NCBI RefSeq assembly: GCF_027359925.1
Contig: NZ_CP114767.1
Location: 3,596,001-3,660,000, forward strand
DNA length: 64,000 bases
DNA from: Hymenobacter canadensis
GTDB lineage: Bacteria; Bacteroidota; Bacteroidia; Cytophagales; Hymenobacteraceae
Direction of reading: 5' to 3'
Part shown: positions 8,684-18,031 of the stretch, one piece after another
Layout: each line of letters begins with the position of its first letter
How positions within the stretch are numbered: the stretch's first letter is position 1
Notes under the pieces: model-generated
The model's input: only the letters and a program-made list of their open reading frames with translations
Databases searched by the model: none
Told to the model about the DNA's origin: nothing
Made by a program: the position numbers and the translations under genes

Positions 8684-10627
8684 CTACTCCCGTTGCAAAT
8701 GCAGCTCGGGCCGGGCGGGCATGTGCAGGGGCACGTTTTCGATGACGAAGGAGCTGTTGTCGAGGCCGAAGCTTTCGGTTTCGGAGGCGCCCAGGCGCTT
8801 GAGCCAGCCGTGCAGGCGCAGGGCCAGCCGCTGCCAGCCGCGCAGCAGGTATTCGTAGGGCAGGGTTTTGTTGAGAATCACGAACTGGAAGTCGCCGGCC
8901 ATGTCCTGGCCGCGCAGGCTTTCGTAGCGGCTGGTAATGTCCACCTCCCCGTTCTGCACCAGCTCCGTGACCACCTGCCGGAACATGTAGTTGAGGGCAT
9001 GGTCGACGCGGAAGCCCAGGTAGAAATCAATGCGCACCAGCTCGTTGGGCAGCACGTGCGTCACGTGGTAGCGGCGGGTGTAGGGGTCGTCGGTGGTGTG
9101 CACGTGGATGAGGTAGTACACATCGGCCCGCTTGGGGCGCTTCTTGAAGATGCTGTGGATGATGCCGTTTTCCACCTGCCGGGCATCGTCGGACTTGGTG
9201 AGGTACACCAGGTGGGTGGCGTATTTGGACACCGTTTGGTCGTTGCTGAGCTCCTGCAGCAGCGGCAGGTACTCGGCCAGGGGCGTGAATTCGGTGAGGT
9301 CGTTGCGGATGCGCTGGCCTGCAATCCAGCTCAGCATCACCAGCAGAATAACGGCCCCCAGCAGCACCGAGAGCCAGCCGCCGTGGGTGAACTTGGCCAG
9401 ATTGGCCACCAGATACGACCCCTCAATCAGTACGTACGTGCCAATCAGCAGCGTAATCCAGACCGGATTGACGCGCCGCATGCGCAGGTAGAACGCCAGC
9501 AGGGCCGTAGTCATGAGCATCGTCACCGTCACGGCCAGCCCAAACGCCGCCTCCATGTTGCCCGACTCGCGGAAGTACAGCACCACGCCCACGCAGCCGG
9601 TGCACAGCAGCCAGTTGAGCGAGGGCACGTAGGCCTGTCCGCGCAGCTCGGTGGGGTAATCGACCTTCACTTTGGGCCAGAAATGCAGGCGCAATGCCTC
9701 AATCACCAGCGTGAACGAGCCCGAAATGAGGGCCTGCGAGGCAATGATGGTGGCCAGCGTACACAGCCCGATGGCCGGCAGCAAAGCCCACTGCGGAATC
9801 AGCAGGAAAAACAGGTTCTGCTCGCCCAGCGGCGGCCCCAGGTGCTGCAGCAGCCAGGCCCCCTGGCCTAGGTAATTGAGCAGCAGGCAAATCTTGACGA
9901 AGGTCCAGGAGCCGTAGATGTTCTTACGGCCGACGTGGCCCATGTCGGCGTACAGAGCCTCGGCGCCGGTGCTGCACAGGAAGATGGAGCCCAGCAACCA
10001 GAAAGCACCCGGCACCTGCGTGACCATGTGCAGGGCGTAATAGGGGTTGAAGGCGCGCAGGATGCTCAGATCCTGGCTGAGGTGGTACACGCCCAGCACG
10101 GCCAGCATCGAGAAAAACACCGTCATCACTGGCCCGAACAGCTTGCCGATAATCTGGGTGCCGAACTGCTGAAACGCAAACAGCGCCACCAGAATCCCGA
10201 TGACGATGGGCACTGTGTTGATATTGGGCCAGACCATGCGCAGCCCTTCAATGGCCGAGGCCACCGAAATGGGCGGCGTGATGATGCCATCGGCCAGCAG
10301 CGCCGCCGCCCCGATAATGGCTACCAGGTAAAGCCAGCGCACCGGCAGCCGCCGCAGCCGGGCATACAACGCCAGAATGCCCCCCTCGCCGTGGTTGTCG
10401 GCGCGGAGGGCAATGAGCACGTACTTCACGGTGGTGAGCAACGTCAGCGTCCAGATAACTGAGGAAATAGTGCCCAGCACCACATCCTCCGTTACGGGCC
10501 GGCCGGCAAACACGCCGCGCACCGTGTACAGCGGCGAGGTGCCGATATCCCCATATACAATGCCTAAAGCCACCAGCATTCCGGCCGGGGTAGCGCGCTG
10601 CAGCGCGGAAGAAGAGGAGGACGTCAT
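8684..10627 (-). CDS. kup: KUP/HAK/KT-family potassium uptake protein
   Basis: A 647-aa membrane transporter with about 12 helices and a hydrophilic C-terminal tail of some 170 residues. The family signature near the N-terminus is clear (LGIVYGDIGTSPLYTVRGVF, residues about 22-41), and GGILALYARLRR follows in the second block. It imports potassium by proton symport, a low-energy alternative to the Kdp ATPase. The gene lies in the kdp cluster between the HAMP protein and the short KdpD, with only 54 bases to the gene upstream. Co-transcription and joint regulation with kdp are therefore likely, though not shown. Confidence 0.95.
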   Translation of the reverse strand: MTSSSSSALQRATPAGMLVALGIVYGDIGTSPLYTVRGVFAGRPVTEDVVLGTISSVIWTLTLLTTVKYVLIALRADNHGEGGILALYARLRRLPVRWLYLVAIIGAAALLADGIITPPISVASAIEGLRMVWPNINTVPIVIGILVALFAFQQFGTQIIGKLFGPVMTVFFSMLAVLGVYHLSQDLSILRAFNPYYALHMVTQVPGAFWLLGSIFLCSTGAEALYADMGHVGRKNIYGSWTFVKICLLLNYLGQGAWLLQHLGPPLGEQNLFFLLIPQWALLPAIGLCTLATIIASQALISGSFTLVIEALRLHFWPKVKVDYPTELRGQAYVPSLNWLLCTGCVGVVLYFRESGNMEAAFGLAVTVTMLMTTALLAFYLRMRRVNPVWITLLIGTYVLIEGSYLVANLAKFTHGGWLSVLLGAVILLVMLSWIAGQRIRNDLTEFTPLAEYLPLLQELSNDQTVSKYATHLVYLTKSDDARQVENGIIHSIFKKRPKRADVYYLIHVHTTDDPYTRRYHVTHVLPNELVRIDFYLGFRVDHALNYMFRQVVTELVQNGEVDITSRYESLRGQDMAGDFQFVILNKTLPYEYLLRGWQRLALRLHGWLKRLGASETESFGLDNSSFVIENVPLHMPARPELHLQRE

Positions 10628-10681
10628 GCCCGAAAACTAGGGAGAAATACGTGTGCGTTGGTGGCAGGCAGAATAGCCCCG

Positions 10682-11557
10682 CTACCCCTGGCCGCGGAGC
10701 AGCGTCTTGGCGGTGCGCTCTAGCTGGCGGGCCTGCTGTTGCAACTGCTCGGCCAGATGGCGTTGGCTGTCCGACAGCTCGGCTGGAGCGGCCGGAGCGG
10801 TGCCGGGGCGGTGGTGGCGGGTAATGAGGTCCAGCGGGCCGCTGGAGTCGATGCGGGGCGTGCCGTCGGCGGTTTCGTAGCCTTCGAGGCGGCGGGCCAT
10901 GTCGTTGAAGGCCTGGGCCACGGGCGCAAACTCGTCGTGGGCGCGCACGGGCAGGCGCTGGTCGTAGTGGCCCTCGGCCACCCGCCGGATGCCGGCCGTC
11001 AGCTCCTGCACCGGCTTGGTCAGGTAGTCGGGGAAGCTGAAGATGAACGAGAGCGTGGCCAAAATACCCACGGTGGCCAGCAGTCCCAGCGTACCGATGG
11101 TGCGGTTGGCAATGCGGCGGGTGCGCACGCTCTGCTGCTCAATGGCTCGCAGATTCAGAGTAGCCACCCGGCCCACCTGCCCGCGCACCTGCTGGTAGAG
11201 GCCGGCCGGGGCCTTCACCTGCGCCGCGTACTTCCCAAACGAGGCCGCCAGCGAATCGGCCAGCTCCTGTTCGCCGGGCTCCGTGATGTTGCCCTGCTCG
11301 GCCCGCAGGCTGCGCCGGAAGGCGGCCTCGGCGCGGACCGAAGCCACTGGGTCCGCCTGCTGTGCCGCCCGCAAATCCGACAACGCATCGGACATGGCCC
11401 GGGCGTAAGCTACCGAGCGGTAGTTGTCCTGCAGAGTGGCCGCCGAGCTGCGCGAGAGTTGATAGAGGAAATACGCCCCCACCCCGCTCAGCAGCAGAAT
11501 AATCACGAACAGAAAGCTCAGGCCCAGCGTGAGGCGGGCTTTGATGGTACGGGCCAT
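10682..11557 (-). CDS. HAMP-domain membrane protein lacking a kinase, paralog of the kinase sensor half
   Basis: A 291-aa protein. It has membrane helix 1 (about 10-33), an extracytoplasmic helical domain, helix 2 (about 155-178), a HAMP domain (about 178-230) and then a disordered and coiled tail ending RTAKTLLRGQG. No HisKA, ATPase, cyclase or methyl-accepting domain follows. The sensor part parallels the kinase at 5467-7212: both have LQDN(F/Y)xSV, GN(I/V)TE(P/T)GEQ, A(A/N)RT and HDEF..VA(Q/R)AFN. It could be a decoy or partner subunit forming mixed dimers with the kinase, or a sensor that lost its output domain. The frame ends cleanly with a stop before kup, and no kinase remnant is visible. 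Confidence 0.75.
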   Translation of the reverse strand: MARTIKARLTLGLSFLFVIILLLSGVGAYFLYQLSRSSAATLQDNYRSVAYARAMSDALSDLRAAQQADPVASVRAEAAFRRSLRAEQGNITEPGEQELADSLAASFGKYAAQVKAPAGLYQQVRGQVGRVATLNLRAIEQQSVRTRRIANRTIGTLGLLATVGILATLSFIFSFPDYLTKPVQELTAGIRRVAEGHYDQRLPVRAHDEFAPVAQAFNDMARRLEGYETADGTPRIDSSGPLDLITRHHRPGTAPAAPAELSDSQRHLAEQLQQQARQLERTAKTLLRGQG

Positions 11558-11730
11558 GATGCGTGGTCAGCTAGAAGGTGAAACCATTGCCAAGCCGCCG
11601 AACGGCTGGGTATTGAGTAGTTGGTATTGAGTAGCAGGTATTTGTTTTTTTTAACAAACCACTGTCTCACAAATGATTAACACTGCTACTAAATGAAGCT
11701 GTTCAGAAAGTCGTAAGTAATCAACAGCAC

Positions 11731-11825
11731 GTCATGCTGAGCTTGTCGAAGCATCTCTACCGCTTCGCCAGATAGCATGCAACGAAGCGGTAGAGATGCT
11801 TCGACAAGCTCAGCATGACGTTCTT
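11731..11825. repeat. intergenic hairpin repeat (REP-like family A), perfect arms
   Basis: Perfect 37-bp arms (11731-11767 and 11783-11819) lie around a 15-base loop, with ends GTCATGCTGAGCTTGTCGAA. The copy lies between the porin and the HAMP protein genes. The rest of the 288-base gap (11558-11845) is A+T-rich, with TTTGTTTTTTTTAACAAA near 11640, and holds no gene. Confidence 0.92.
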
Positions 11826-11845
11826 TTCAAATTCCCAAACACACT

Positions 11846-12955
11846 CTAAAACGACAGCGCGATGCTGCTGGTGAGGTTGCCGTAGTTGCGCGTAGGGTTG
11901 CCGTTGCGGTCCGTCAGGAAGGGCTGGCGGCCGTGGAAGGTTCGGCCCTCTACCCGCACCGTCACGTTGCTGGTGGGCGCGTAGTCGAGGTTGAGCGAGG
12001 CCGCCTGCACCTTGAAATCGGTGGCGGCGGCCACCGGCGAAATGGCGCTGATGATGACGCCCCGGTCGGCGTTGTAGTACTCGGCGCGGGCGGCGGCGGT
12101 CCACTTGTCGGCCAGCTTGTAGCGCACGAAGGCCGCGCCGGTGTGCCAGGTATCGGCCTTGCCGCCGCGCTGCTCATTCTCCTGCTTGCCCACGTCGAAC
12201 ACCAGGGCCAGGCTGAGGCGGTCGGTGGCGGCGTAGCTCATGTAGAAATCGTGGAAGTAACGGCGGCGGCGCACCGAGTCCTGGGGCTGCTCGTTGCCGT
12301 AGAAGGTGCTGCTGTTGATGAGCAGCTTATCGGTGGGCTTCCACTGAATTTGGGTACCCAGGGCCTTGGCCTGGTTGTTTTCGCGGATATTCTGCCAGCC
12401 GTTGAGCACCAGCCCGGTCAGCGTGAGCTTCGGCGACACCTCGTAGGTCAGCCGCGCCCCGGCCTCGTAATAGGGCGAGTTTTCGGCCATCAGGGAGCGG
12501 GTCAGTGTCCAGTTGTCTTTACTCAGCGCCGACTCAAACCCGATGTGCGAGCCGAAAATCCCCACGTCCAGCCACGCCTTTTTGAAGGGCCGGAAGCCCG
12601 CGTAGGCTTCGTAGAGATGCTTGAGCACCTGGTCTTCGGCCGCGTAGTTGGCCGATACGTAGGAGCCCGCGTGCAGGCCCAGTGCCCCGCGTACCTGCCC
12701 GTTGTCGTAGCGCAGGCCGATAACGGCGTTGTTCACCGTAAACTCGTTCTGGCGGTTGTGCGAGTACAAGAAGCTGGGCCGCTGGTTGGTGGCCGCGTGC
12801 TTGAAATCATAGCCGTAATAGCCATCCACGAACCCGTAGGTGGTCAGCGGATTGGCCGGAGCCGCCGGGGCTGCCGTGGAATCGGGCGTGGTTTGCGCCA
12901 TAGCGGCCGAAGCTGTGAGCAGTGCCGTAGCGGTAAGGAGAACCAGTGGTTTCAT
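11846..12955 (-). CDS. outer-membrane beta-barrel porin (OmpL-like/BBP2 type)
   Basis: A 369-aa protein. A signal peptide (MKPLVLLTATALLTASAAMA, cleavage near AMAQ) is followed by alternating strands rich in aromatic residues and Gly, and the protein ends with the aromatic-terminal LTSSIALSF. The pattern (YGFVDGYYGYDF at the start of the barrel) matches putative beta-barrel porin family 2, which is frequent in Bacteroidota. The start is the ATG at 12955; an earlier ATG would spoil the signal peptide. It follows kdpC in the potassium cluster, which suggests an outer-membrane route for potassium or another ion. The substrate is an inference from context. Confidence 0.85.
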   Translation of the reverse strand: MKPLVLLTATALLTASAAMAQTTPDSTAAPAAPANPLTTYGFVDGYYGYDFKHAATNQRPSFLYSHNRQNEFTVNNAVIGLRYDNGQVRGALGLHAGSYVSANYAAEDQVLKHLYEAYAGFRPFKKAWLDVGIFGSHIGFESALSKDNWTLTRSLMAENSPYYEAGARLTYEVSPKLTLTGLVLNGWQNIRENNQAKALGTQIQWKPTDKLLINSSTFYGNEQPQDSVRRRRYFHDFYMSYAATDRLSLALVFDVGKQENEQRGGKADTWHTGAAFVRYKLADKWTAAARAEYYNADRGVIISAISPVAAATDFKVQAASLNLDYAPTSNVTVRVEGRTFHGRQPFLTDRNGNPTRNYGNLTSSIALSF

Positions 12956-13028
12956 GGGGGGGAAGCGTCCGTTGCAGGGGCGCAAAGTGAGAAGGGAGAG
13001 GCGAAAGTAGGAATAGATGGCTCAGGCG

Positions 13029-13129
13029 GCGCGGGCGTCCCAGGGTTGAAACCCTGGGCTAGTCAGCGGTCTGGTTGGCGGTTTAAACCACTCCGTAGCC
13101 CAGGATTTCAACCCTGGGACGCCCGCGCC
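13029..13129. repeat. inverted repeat, 'cccaggg' family B
   Basis: Arms of about 34 bases begin GGCGCGGGCGTCCCAGGG and match their complement with one mismatch. Each arm is itself a hairpin (CCCAGGGTT/AACCCTGGG). Relatives are at 18702-18783 and 28391-28421. Confidence 0.85.
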
Positions 13130-13157
13130 AGCTGAGCCGTTAACGAGCAGCCACGGG

Positions 13158-13718
13158 CTAGCGGTTCTGCAGGGCGTCGAGGGCCACGTTCAGGCGTAGC
13201 ACGTTCACCCGGTCGGGGCCGAAGGCGCTGTGCTGGGTGGTGGCCGTTACCAGAGACTGAACTTTGGCAGCGTCCAGGTTGCGCGCTTTGGCCACCCGGG
13301 CCACCTGCACGGCGGCGGCGGCCGGTGAGAGGTGCGGGTCGAGGCCCGAGCCGGAAGCGGTGAGCAGCTCAGCCGGCACCTGGGCCTTGGTTACGCCGGG
13401 GTTCTGCACCAGAAACGTATCGAGGCGGGCCTGCACGGTGGCGAGGTACTCGGGGTTGCTGGGGCCTTTGTTGGAGCCAGCCGAGCCGGCGGCGTTGTAA
13501 TCCACGGCCGAGGGGCGGCCCTGGAAGTACTCGGGCCGTGTGAAGTTCTGGCCGACATTGTCGTAGCCCACCACGCGGCCGTTGTGGCTGATGGTTTCGC
13601 CTTGGCCGCTGTTGGGGGCCAGCTGGGCACCGGCCCACACCATCACGGGGTAAATCAGGCAGCAGACCACTAGTAGCACAAGGGTCAGGCGGAATGCGGG
13701 AAGCAGGTTCTGGTTCAT
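13158..13718 (-). CDS. kdpC: potassium-transporting ATPase subunit KdpC
   Basis: A 186-aa protein. It has one N-terminal membrane helix (about 5-28, LLPAFRLTLVLLVVCCLIYP) and then the periplasmic domain. Family motifs visible are GQNFTRPEYFQGRPSAVDYN, SGSNKGPSN-like SAGSNKGPSNPEYL, SGSGLDPHLSPAAAAVQVARVAKAR and the C-terminal LRLNVALDAL. KdpC stabilises the Kdp complex and helps ATP and K+ binding. The start is at 13718; the frame extends to 13760, but that part is repeat sequence. A family A hairpin separates it from kdpB. Confidence 0.96.
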   Translation of the reverse strand: MNQNLLPAFRLTLVLLVVCCLIYPVMVWAGAQLAPNSGQGETISHNGRVVGYDNVGQNFTRPEYFQGRPSAVDYNAAGSAGSNKGPSNPEYLATVQARLDTFLVQNPGVTKAQVPAELLTASGSGLDPHLSPAAAAVQVARVAKARNLDAAKVQSLVTATTQHSAFGPDRVNVLRLNVALDALQNR

Positions 13719-13736
13719 GTTGATTTTATGTTGTCT

Positions 13737-13849
13737 GTCATGCTGAGCTTGTCGAAGCATCTCTACCGCCTTGTTGAATCGGTATTGATTTACTACTGCG
13801 GTAGAGATGCTTCGACTTCGCCTCCGGCTTCGCTCAGCATGACGTTCTT
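13737..13849. repeat. intergenic hairpin repeat (REP-like family A)
   Basis: The ends are GTCATGCTGAGCTTGTCGAA and GCTCAGCATGACGTTCTT, with inner arms AGCATCTCTACCGC and GCGGTAGAGATGCT. It is located between kdpB and kdpC, inside the operon. Confidence 0.9.
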
Positions 13850-13875
13850 TTTTATCTGTTCAAACGTCAGCTTTC

Positions 13876-15921
13876 TTACAAAAACAGCCCCACCAGCAGG
13901 TCAATGACCTTGATGCCGATGAAGGGGACGATGACGCCGCCCAGGCCGTACACTAGCAGGTTGCGGCGCAGCAGCGCTGAGGCCCCGATGGGTTTGTAGG
14001 CCACCCCGCGCAGCGCCAGCGGCACCAGCGCCGGGATGATGATGGCGTTGAAAATCACGGCCGAAAGAATGGCCGACTGCGGCGACTTCAGGCCCATGAT
14101 GTTGAGCGCGCCCAGGGCCGGAATGGCCACCATGAACAGCGCGGGCACAATGGCGAAGTACTTGGCCACGTCGTTGGCAATCGAAAACGTGGTGAGCGTG
14201 CCGCGCGTCATCAGCAGCTGCTTCCCGATTTCCACCACCTCGATGAGCTTGGTGGGGTCGTTGTCGAGGTCCACCATGTTGCCGGCCTCTTTGGCGGCCT
14301 GGGTGCCCGAGTTCATGGCCACTCCCACGTCGGCCTGGGCCAGGGCGGGGGCGTCGTTGGTGCCGTCGCCCATCATAGCCACCAGGCGGCCCTGCTGCTG
14401 CTCGTTGCGGATGTATTGCATCTTGTCCTCGGGCTTGGCCTCGGCAATGAAGTCGTCCACGCCGGCCTTTTCGGCAATGAACTTGGCCGTGAGCGGGTTG
14501 TCGCCGGTTACCATCACCGTCTTGATGCCCATTTTGCGCAGGCGCTCAAACCGCTCCTGAATGCCGGGCTTGATGATGTCCTGCAGCTCTACCACGCCCA
14601 GCACTCGGTCGTTTTCGCTCAGCACAAGCGGCGTGCCGCCGTTATTGGCAATGGCATCAACCCGCTCCGATGTCTCCTGCGGGAAGGGCTGGCCGGCTTT
14701 TACCGCTAACTGGCGAATGGCATCAGAAGCGCCCTTGCGGATGCGCTGACCGTCGGCGAGGGTCACGCCGGAGCTGCGGGTTTCGGCCGTGAACTTGATC
14801 AGCTCGGCGCCCTGCAAACGGCTTTGCAGCAGCTGCGGATCTACCTGCTGCTCCCGGGCAAGCTCCACAATGCTCTTGCCCTCGGGCGTTTCGTCGGTGA
14901 GTGAGGAGAGGGTGGCCAGTTCGATAAACTGCCGCGCCTCAATGCCGGGAGCGGGCCAGAAGTGGGTGGCTTTGCGGTTGCCGATGGTGATGGTGCCGGT
15001 TTTATCCAGCAGCAGCACGTCGATGTCGCCGGCCGTTTCCACGGCTTTGCCGCTTTTGGTGATGACGTTGGCCCGCAGCGCGCGGTCCATGCCCGCAATG
15101 CCGATGGCCGAGAGCAGCCCGCCGATGGTAGTCGGAATCAGACACACGAACAGCGCAATGAAGGCCGAAATGGCAATGGGCGTGTTGGAGTATTCGGCAA
15201 ACGGGGCCAGCGTAACGCACACCAGCACGAACACCAGCGTAAACCCGGCCAGCAGAATGGTGAGGGCAATTTCGTTGGGCGTTTTCTGCCGCGAAGCGCC
15301 TTCCACCAGGGCAATCATCTTGTCCAGAAACGACTCGCCGGGGGCCGTCGTCACCACCACTTTAATGCGGTCCGACAGCACCTTGGTCCCGCCCGTTACG
15401 CTGGACTTATCCCCGCCGGCCTCCCGAATCACCGGAGCCGACTCGCCCGTAATGGCCGACTCGTCAATGGTGGCCAGTCCCTCTATAATCTCCCCGTCGG
15501 TAGGAATGATTTCGCCGGCTTCCACCAGGAAAATCTGGCCCTTCTGGAGCTGGGAGGAGGAAACCGACGACTCCTGTCCGTTGGCATCAAGCACGCGGGC
15601 GGGCGTTTCCTCGCGGGTTTTGCGCAGGCTTTCGGCCTGGGCCTTGCCGCGGGCCTCGGCAATAGCCTCGGCGAAGTTGGCGAACAGCAGCGTCAGGAAC
15701 AGCACCACAAACACGGTGAAGTTGTAGCCGAACGAGCCCTGGGCGGCGTCCGGCTTCACCAGCAGCCCCAGCGTCACGAGCAGCATCACCACCGTCCCGA
15801 TTTCCACGGTGAACATCACCGGGTTGCGGAACATGATGCGCGGGTCGAGCTTCACGAACGCCTGTTTGATGGCCTCCGACACCAGCGCGGGTTGAAAGAG
15901 AGATTGAGATTTGGTAGACAT
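13876..15921 (-). CDS. kdpB: potassium-transporting P-type ATPase, subunit KdpB
   Basis: A 681-aa catalytic subunit of the Kdp K+ pump. P-type ATPase landmarks are all present: TGES (158-161) in the actuator domain, the phosphorylation site D306 in DKTGT (306-310), and the hinge [10 protein letters not shown] and [20 protein letters not shown] in the P domain. The Kdp-type membrane helices include [13 protein letters not shown]. It energises uptake of K+ through KdpA at low external potassium. It lies in the order kdpF-A-B-C, with repeat elements between A-B and B-C instead of tight coupling. Confidence 0.98.
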   Translation of the reverse strand: MSTKSQSLFQPALVSEAIKQAFVKLDPRIMFRNPVMFTVEIGTVVMLLVTLGLLVKPDAAQGSFGYNFTVFVVLFLTLLFANFAEAIAEARGKAQAESLRKTREETPARVLDANGQESSVSSSQLQKGQIFLVEAGEIIPTDGEIIEGLATIDESAITGESAPVIREAGGDKSSVTGGTKVLSDRIKVVVTTAPGESFLDKMIALVEGASRQKTPNEIALTILLAGFTLVFVLVCVTLAPFAEYSNTPIAISAFIALFVCLIPTTIGGLLSAIGIAGMDRALRANVITKSGKAVETAGDIDVLLLDKTGTITIGNRKATHFWPAPGIEARQFIELATLSSLTDETPEGKSIVELAREQQVDPQLLQSRLQGAELIKFTAETRSSGVTLADGQRIRKGASDAIRQLAVKAGQPFPQETSERVDAIANNGGTPLVLSENDRVLGVVELQDIIKPGIQERFERLRKMGIKTVMVTGDNPLTAKFIAEKAGVDDFIAEAKPEDKMQYIRNEQQQGRLVAMMGDGTNDAPALAQADVGVAMNSGTQAAKEAGNMVDLDNDPTKLIEVVEIGKQLLMTRGTLTTFSIANDVAKYFAIVPALFMVAIPALGALNIMGLKSPQSAILSAVIFNAIIIPALVPLALRGVAYKPIGASALLRRNLLVYGLGGVIVPFIGIKVIDLLVGLFL

Positions 15922-15929
15922 GGGTAATT

Positions 15930-16033
15930 GTCATCCTGAGAGTAGCGAAGGACCTTATCACGCCTGCGCTACATTGATTACTAGTTCTGATGAAGGCAGT
16001 CGTGATAGGATGCTTCCTTCGTCAGCATGACAG
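15930..16033. repeat. intergenic hairpin repeat, 'gtcatcctgag' variant
   Basis: The ends are GTCATCCTGAGAGTAGCGAA and TTCGTCAGCATGACAG, with an inner copy of CGTGATAGGATGC. It is an imperfect and possibly decayed member, located between kdpA and kdpB. Confidence 0.7.
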
Positions 16034-16052
16034 TCTCGGATATTGGCTCCGC

Positions 16053-17753
16053 CTAGTACAGCGAGAAATGCTCGGCCAGCGGCCCCAGGGCCAAGGCCGG
16101 GAAGAAGGCCAGCGCGGCGATGATGACGATGACGGCCAGCACCATCACCCCGAAGGTGGCCGTGTCGGCGGGCAGGGTGCCGGCGCTTTCGGGCACGTAC
16201 TTCTTGCGGGCCAGCAGGCCGGCAATGGCTACCGGGCCGATGATGGGCAGGAAGCGGGCCAGCAGCAGCACTACGCCAGTGCTGATGTTCCACCAGGGCG
16301 TGTTGTCGCCGAGGCCCTCGAAGCCGGAGCCGTTGTTGGCCGAGGCGGAGGTGAACTCATACAGCATCTCGGAGAAGCCGTGGTAGCCGGGGTTGGCCAG
16401 CCAGCCAGCATACTCGGTGGGGTTGCCCACGTACAGGTGAGCCGTGAGGGCCGTGCCTGCCAGAATCAGCAGCGGGTGCAGCAGCGTCACGAGGATGGCG
16501 ATTTTCATCTCGCGGGCCTCAATCTTCTTGCCCAGCAGCTCGGGCGTGCGGCCCACCATCAGGCCGGCAATGAACACGGCAATGATGAGGTAGGCGAAGA
16601 AGTTGAGCAGACCCACGCCGCAGCCGCCGTAGAAGGCGTTGGTCATCATGCCCAGCATCTGGCTCATGCCCGAAATCGGCATAAACGAATCGTGCATGGA
16701 GTTGACGGAGCCGCAGCTGATGATGGTGTTGGTGATGCTCCAGTAGGCCGAAGCCGCGGCCCCGAAGCGGATTTCCTTGCCTTCCATAGCCCCCAGCGCC
16801 TGATCGACGCCCATCTGGCTGATGGCGGGGTTGCCGTGCATTTCGTAGTACACCGTGGGGGCCAGCAGGGCCAAGAAGCCTACCGTCATCACCCCAAAAA
16901 TCATGTAGGAGAGCTTGCGGCGCTTCAGGTAGAAACCCAGCGCAAACACCATGGCAATGGGGATAATCACCAGGGCAATGTTCTCGACGGCGTTAGTAAT
17001 GAAGTTGGGGTTTTCGAGCGGGTGGGCCGAGTTGGCTCCGTAGAAGCCGCCCCCATTGGTGCCCAGCTCCTTGATGGCCACCATGGCGGCCACCGGCCCG
17101 CGGCTCACGGCCACCGAGTCGCCCTGCAGCGTGATGAGCTCCTGCTTGCCCTGCAGCGTCATGGGCGTGCCGTTGAAGGCTAGGATAAGGGCTACTAGCA
17201 GCGCACCGGGCAGCAGCAGGCGCGTGAGGCTCTTCACAAAGTAGTCGTAGAAGTTGCCCAGCTTCTCGGTAGTGCGGGTCTGGAGGGCGTTGAACACCAC
17301 TACGGCCGCCGCAATGCCGGTCGCGGCACTCACAAACTGCAGGAAGGTAATCACCACGATTTGGGAGAGGTACGACAGGCCCGACTCGCCGGAGTAGTGC
17401 TGCAGGTTGCAGTTCACCAAAAAGGAAATGGCCGTGTTGAAAGCCAGATCGGGGGCCATCGAGGGGTTGCCGTCGGGATTGAGCGGCAGGCTCCCCTGGG
17501 TGCTGAGCACCAGCATGGCCAGCAGAAACCACACGAGGTTGATGGTGAGCAGCGCCACCATGTGCTGCTGCCAGCTCATCTCGCGGCGGGCATCAATGCC
17601 GGACAGCCGGTAGATGCCGTTCTCGACGGGCCGCATGAAGTCGAGCAGGTTCTTTTCGCCCCGGAACACCCGGGCCAGATACGCGCCCAGCGGCAGGGCC
17701 AGCACCAGCGTAACGAGGTATATCCCGCCGATGCTGAGTAGTTCGTTGTTCAT
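16053..17753 (-). CDS. kdpA: potassium-transporting ATPase, K+-binding subunit KdpA
   Basis: A 566-aa protein with about ten membrane helices and four selectivity-loop repeats. Recognisable pieces are the early loop near DRREMSWQ, the highly conserved GTNGGGFYGANSAHPLENP, CGSVNSMHDSFMPISG and the last-loop FTSASANNGSGFEGL. KdpA binds and conducts K+ in the KdpFABC complex. I use the ATG at 17753 (MNNELLSIGG); the frame could open at 17774. It lies directly downstream of kdpF with a G+C hairpin in between. Confidence 0.98.
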   Translation of the reverse strand: MNNELLSIGGIYLVTLVLALPLGAYLARVFRGEKNLLDFMRPVENGIYRLSGIDARREMSWQQHMVALLTINLVWFLLAMLVLSTQGSLPLNPDGNPSMAPDLAFNTAISFLVNCNLQHYSGESGLSYLSQIVVITFLQFVSAATGIAAAVVVFNALQTRTTEKLGNFYDYFVKSLTRLLLPGALLVALILAFNGTPMTLQGKQELITLQGDSVAVSRGPVAAMVAIKELGTNGGGFYGANSAHPLENPNFITNAVENIALVIIPIAMVFALGFYLKRRKLSYMIFGVMTVGFLALLAPTVYYEMHGNPAISQMGVDQALGAMEGKEIRFGAAASAYWSITNTIISCGSVNSMHDSFMPISGMSQMLGMMTNAFYGGCGVGLLNFFAYLIIAVFIAGLMVGRTPELLGKKIEAREMKIAILVTLLHPLLILAGTALTAHLYVGNPTEYAGWLANPGYHGFSEMLYEFTSASANNGSGFEGLGDNTPWWNISTGVVLLLARFLPIIGPVAIAGLLARKKYVPESAGTLPADTATFGVMVLAVIVIIAALAFFPALALGPLAEHFSLY

Positions 17754-17770
17754 TTTTGGTGAGTTGAACT

Positions 17771-17810
17771 CCACCCCAACCCCTCTCCCGGAGGGGAGGG
17801 GTTGGGGTGG
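17771..17810. repeat. intercistronic hairpin between kdpF and kdpA
   Basis: Arms CCACCCCAACCCCTC and GAGGGGTTGGGGTGG are perfect complements around TCCCGGAGGG. There is no T-run, so it is more likely an mRNA-processing or stability element, or a small repeat, than a terminator. Confidence 0.75.
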
Positions 17811-17818
17811 GGTTGACG

Positions 17819-17899
17819 TTAAAATTTCTCCGGGCGCAGCAGCACGTAGCAGAGGTAGCCGAACGTGGCGAGGGAGAGGAAAAACAGGACGAGCATCAT
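17819..17899 (-). CDS. kdpF: potassium-transporting ATPase small subunit KdpF
   Basis: A 26-aa single-helix peptide, too short for usual gene finding. It starts MMLVLFFLSLATFGYLCYVL and ends LRPEKF. The end YxLLRPEKF and the position immediately before kdpA are diagnostic of KdpF, a lipid-like stabilising subunit of the KdpFABC complex. Either of two adjacent ATG codons (17899 or 17896) could be the start. A G+C-rich 12-base gap separates it from the 31-aa frame upstream. Confidence 0.88.
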   Translation of the reverse strand: MMLVLFFLSLATFGYLCYVLLRPEKF

Positions 17900-17911
17900 G
17901 GCGCGACGGGG

Positions 17912-18007
17912 TTAGATCTGGTCGAAGAAATCGACGGACTTGTAGAAGAGCCAGAAACCGGCTAGGCCGGCGGCCGTGAGCACGGGAATCATCAGGAGCG
18001 GAGCCAT
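17912..18007 (-). CDS. 31-aa hydrophobic peptide upstream of kdpF
   Basis: A short frame from ATG at 18007 to TAA at 17912 encoding MAPLLMIPVLTAAGLAGFWL and then FYKSVDFFDQI. The first 22 residues form one membrane helix and the end is short and acidic. It is 24 bases after the DUF7674-like gene and 12 bases before kdpF, with the same strand and style of packing. I do not recognise a named family. It may be an extra small membrane subunit or regulator of the Kdp complex. The claim rests on position and hydrophobicity only. Confidence 0.6.
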   Translation of the reverse strand: MAPLLMIPVLTAAGLAGFWLFYKSVDFFDQI

Positions 18008-18031
18008 TGGCAAAGCGGAAAAGCAGCGGCC

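Noticed and set aside
10682..11557. The HAMP protein as a frameshifted histidine kinase
   Set aside because: The sequence between its stop and kup is only 54 bases, and no HisKA or ATPase motif is readable in any frame downstream.
17771..17810. The G+C hairpin between kdpF and kdpA as a terminator
   Set aside because: There is no T-run on the minus strand, and termination here would separate kdpF from the rest of its complex.
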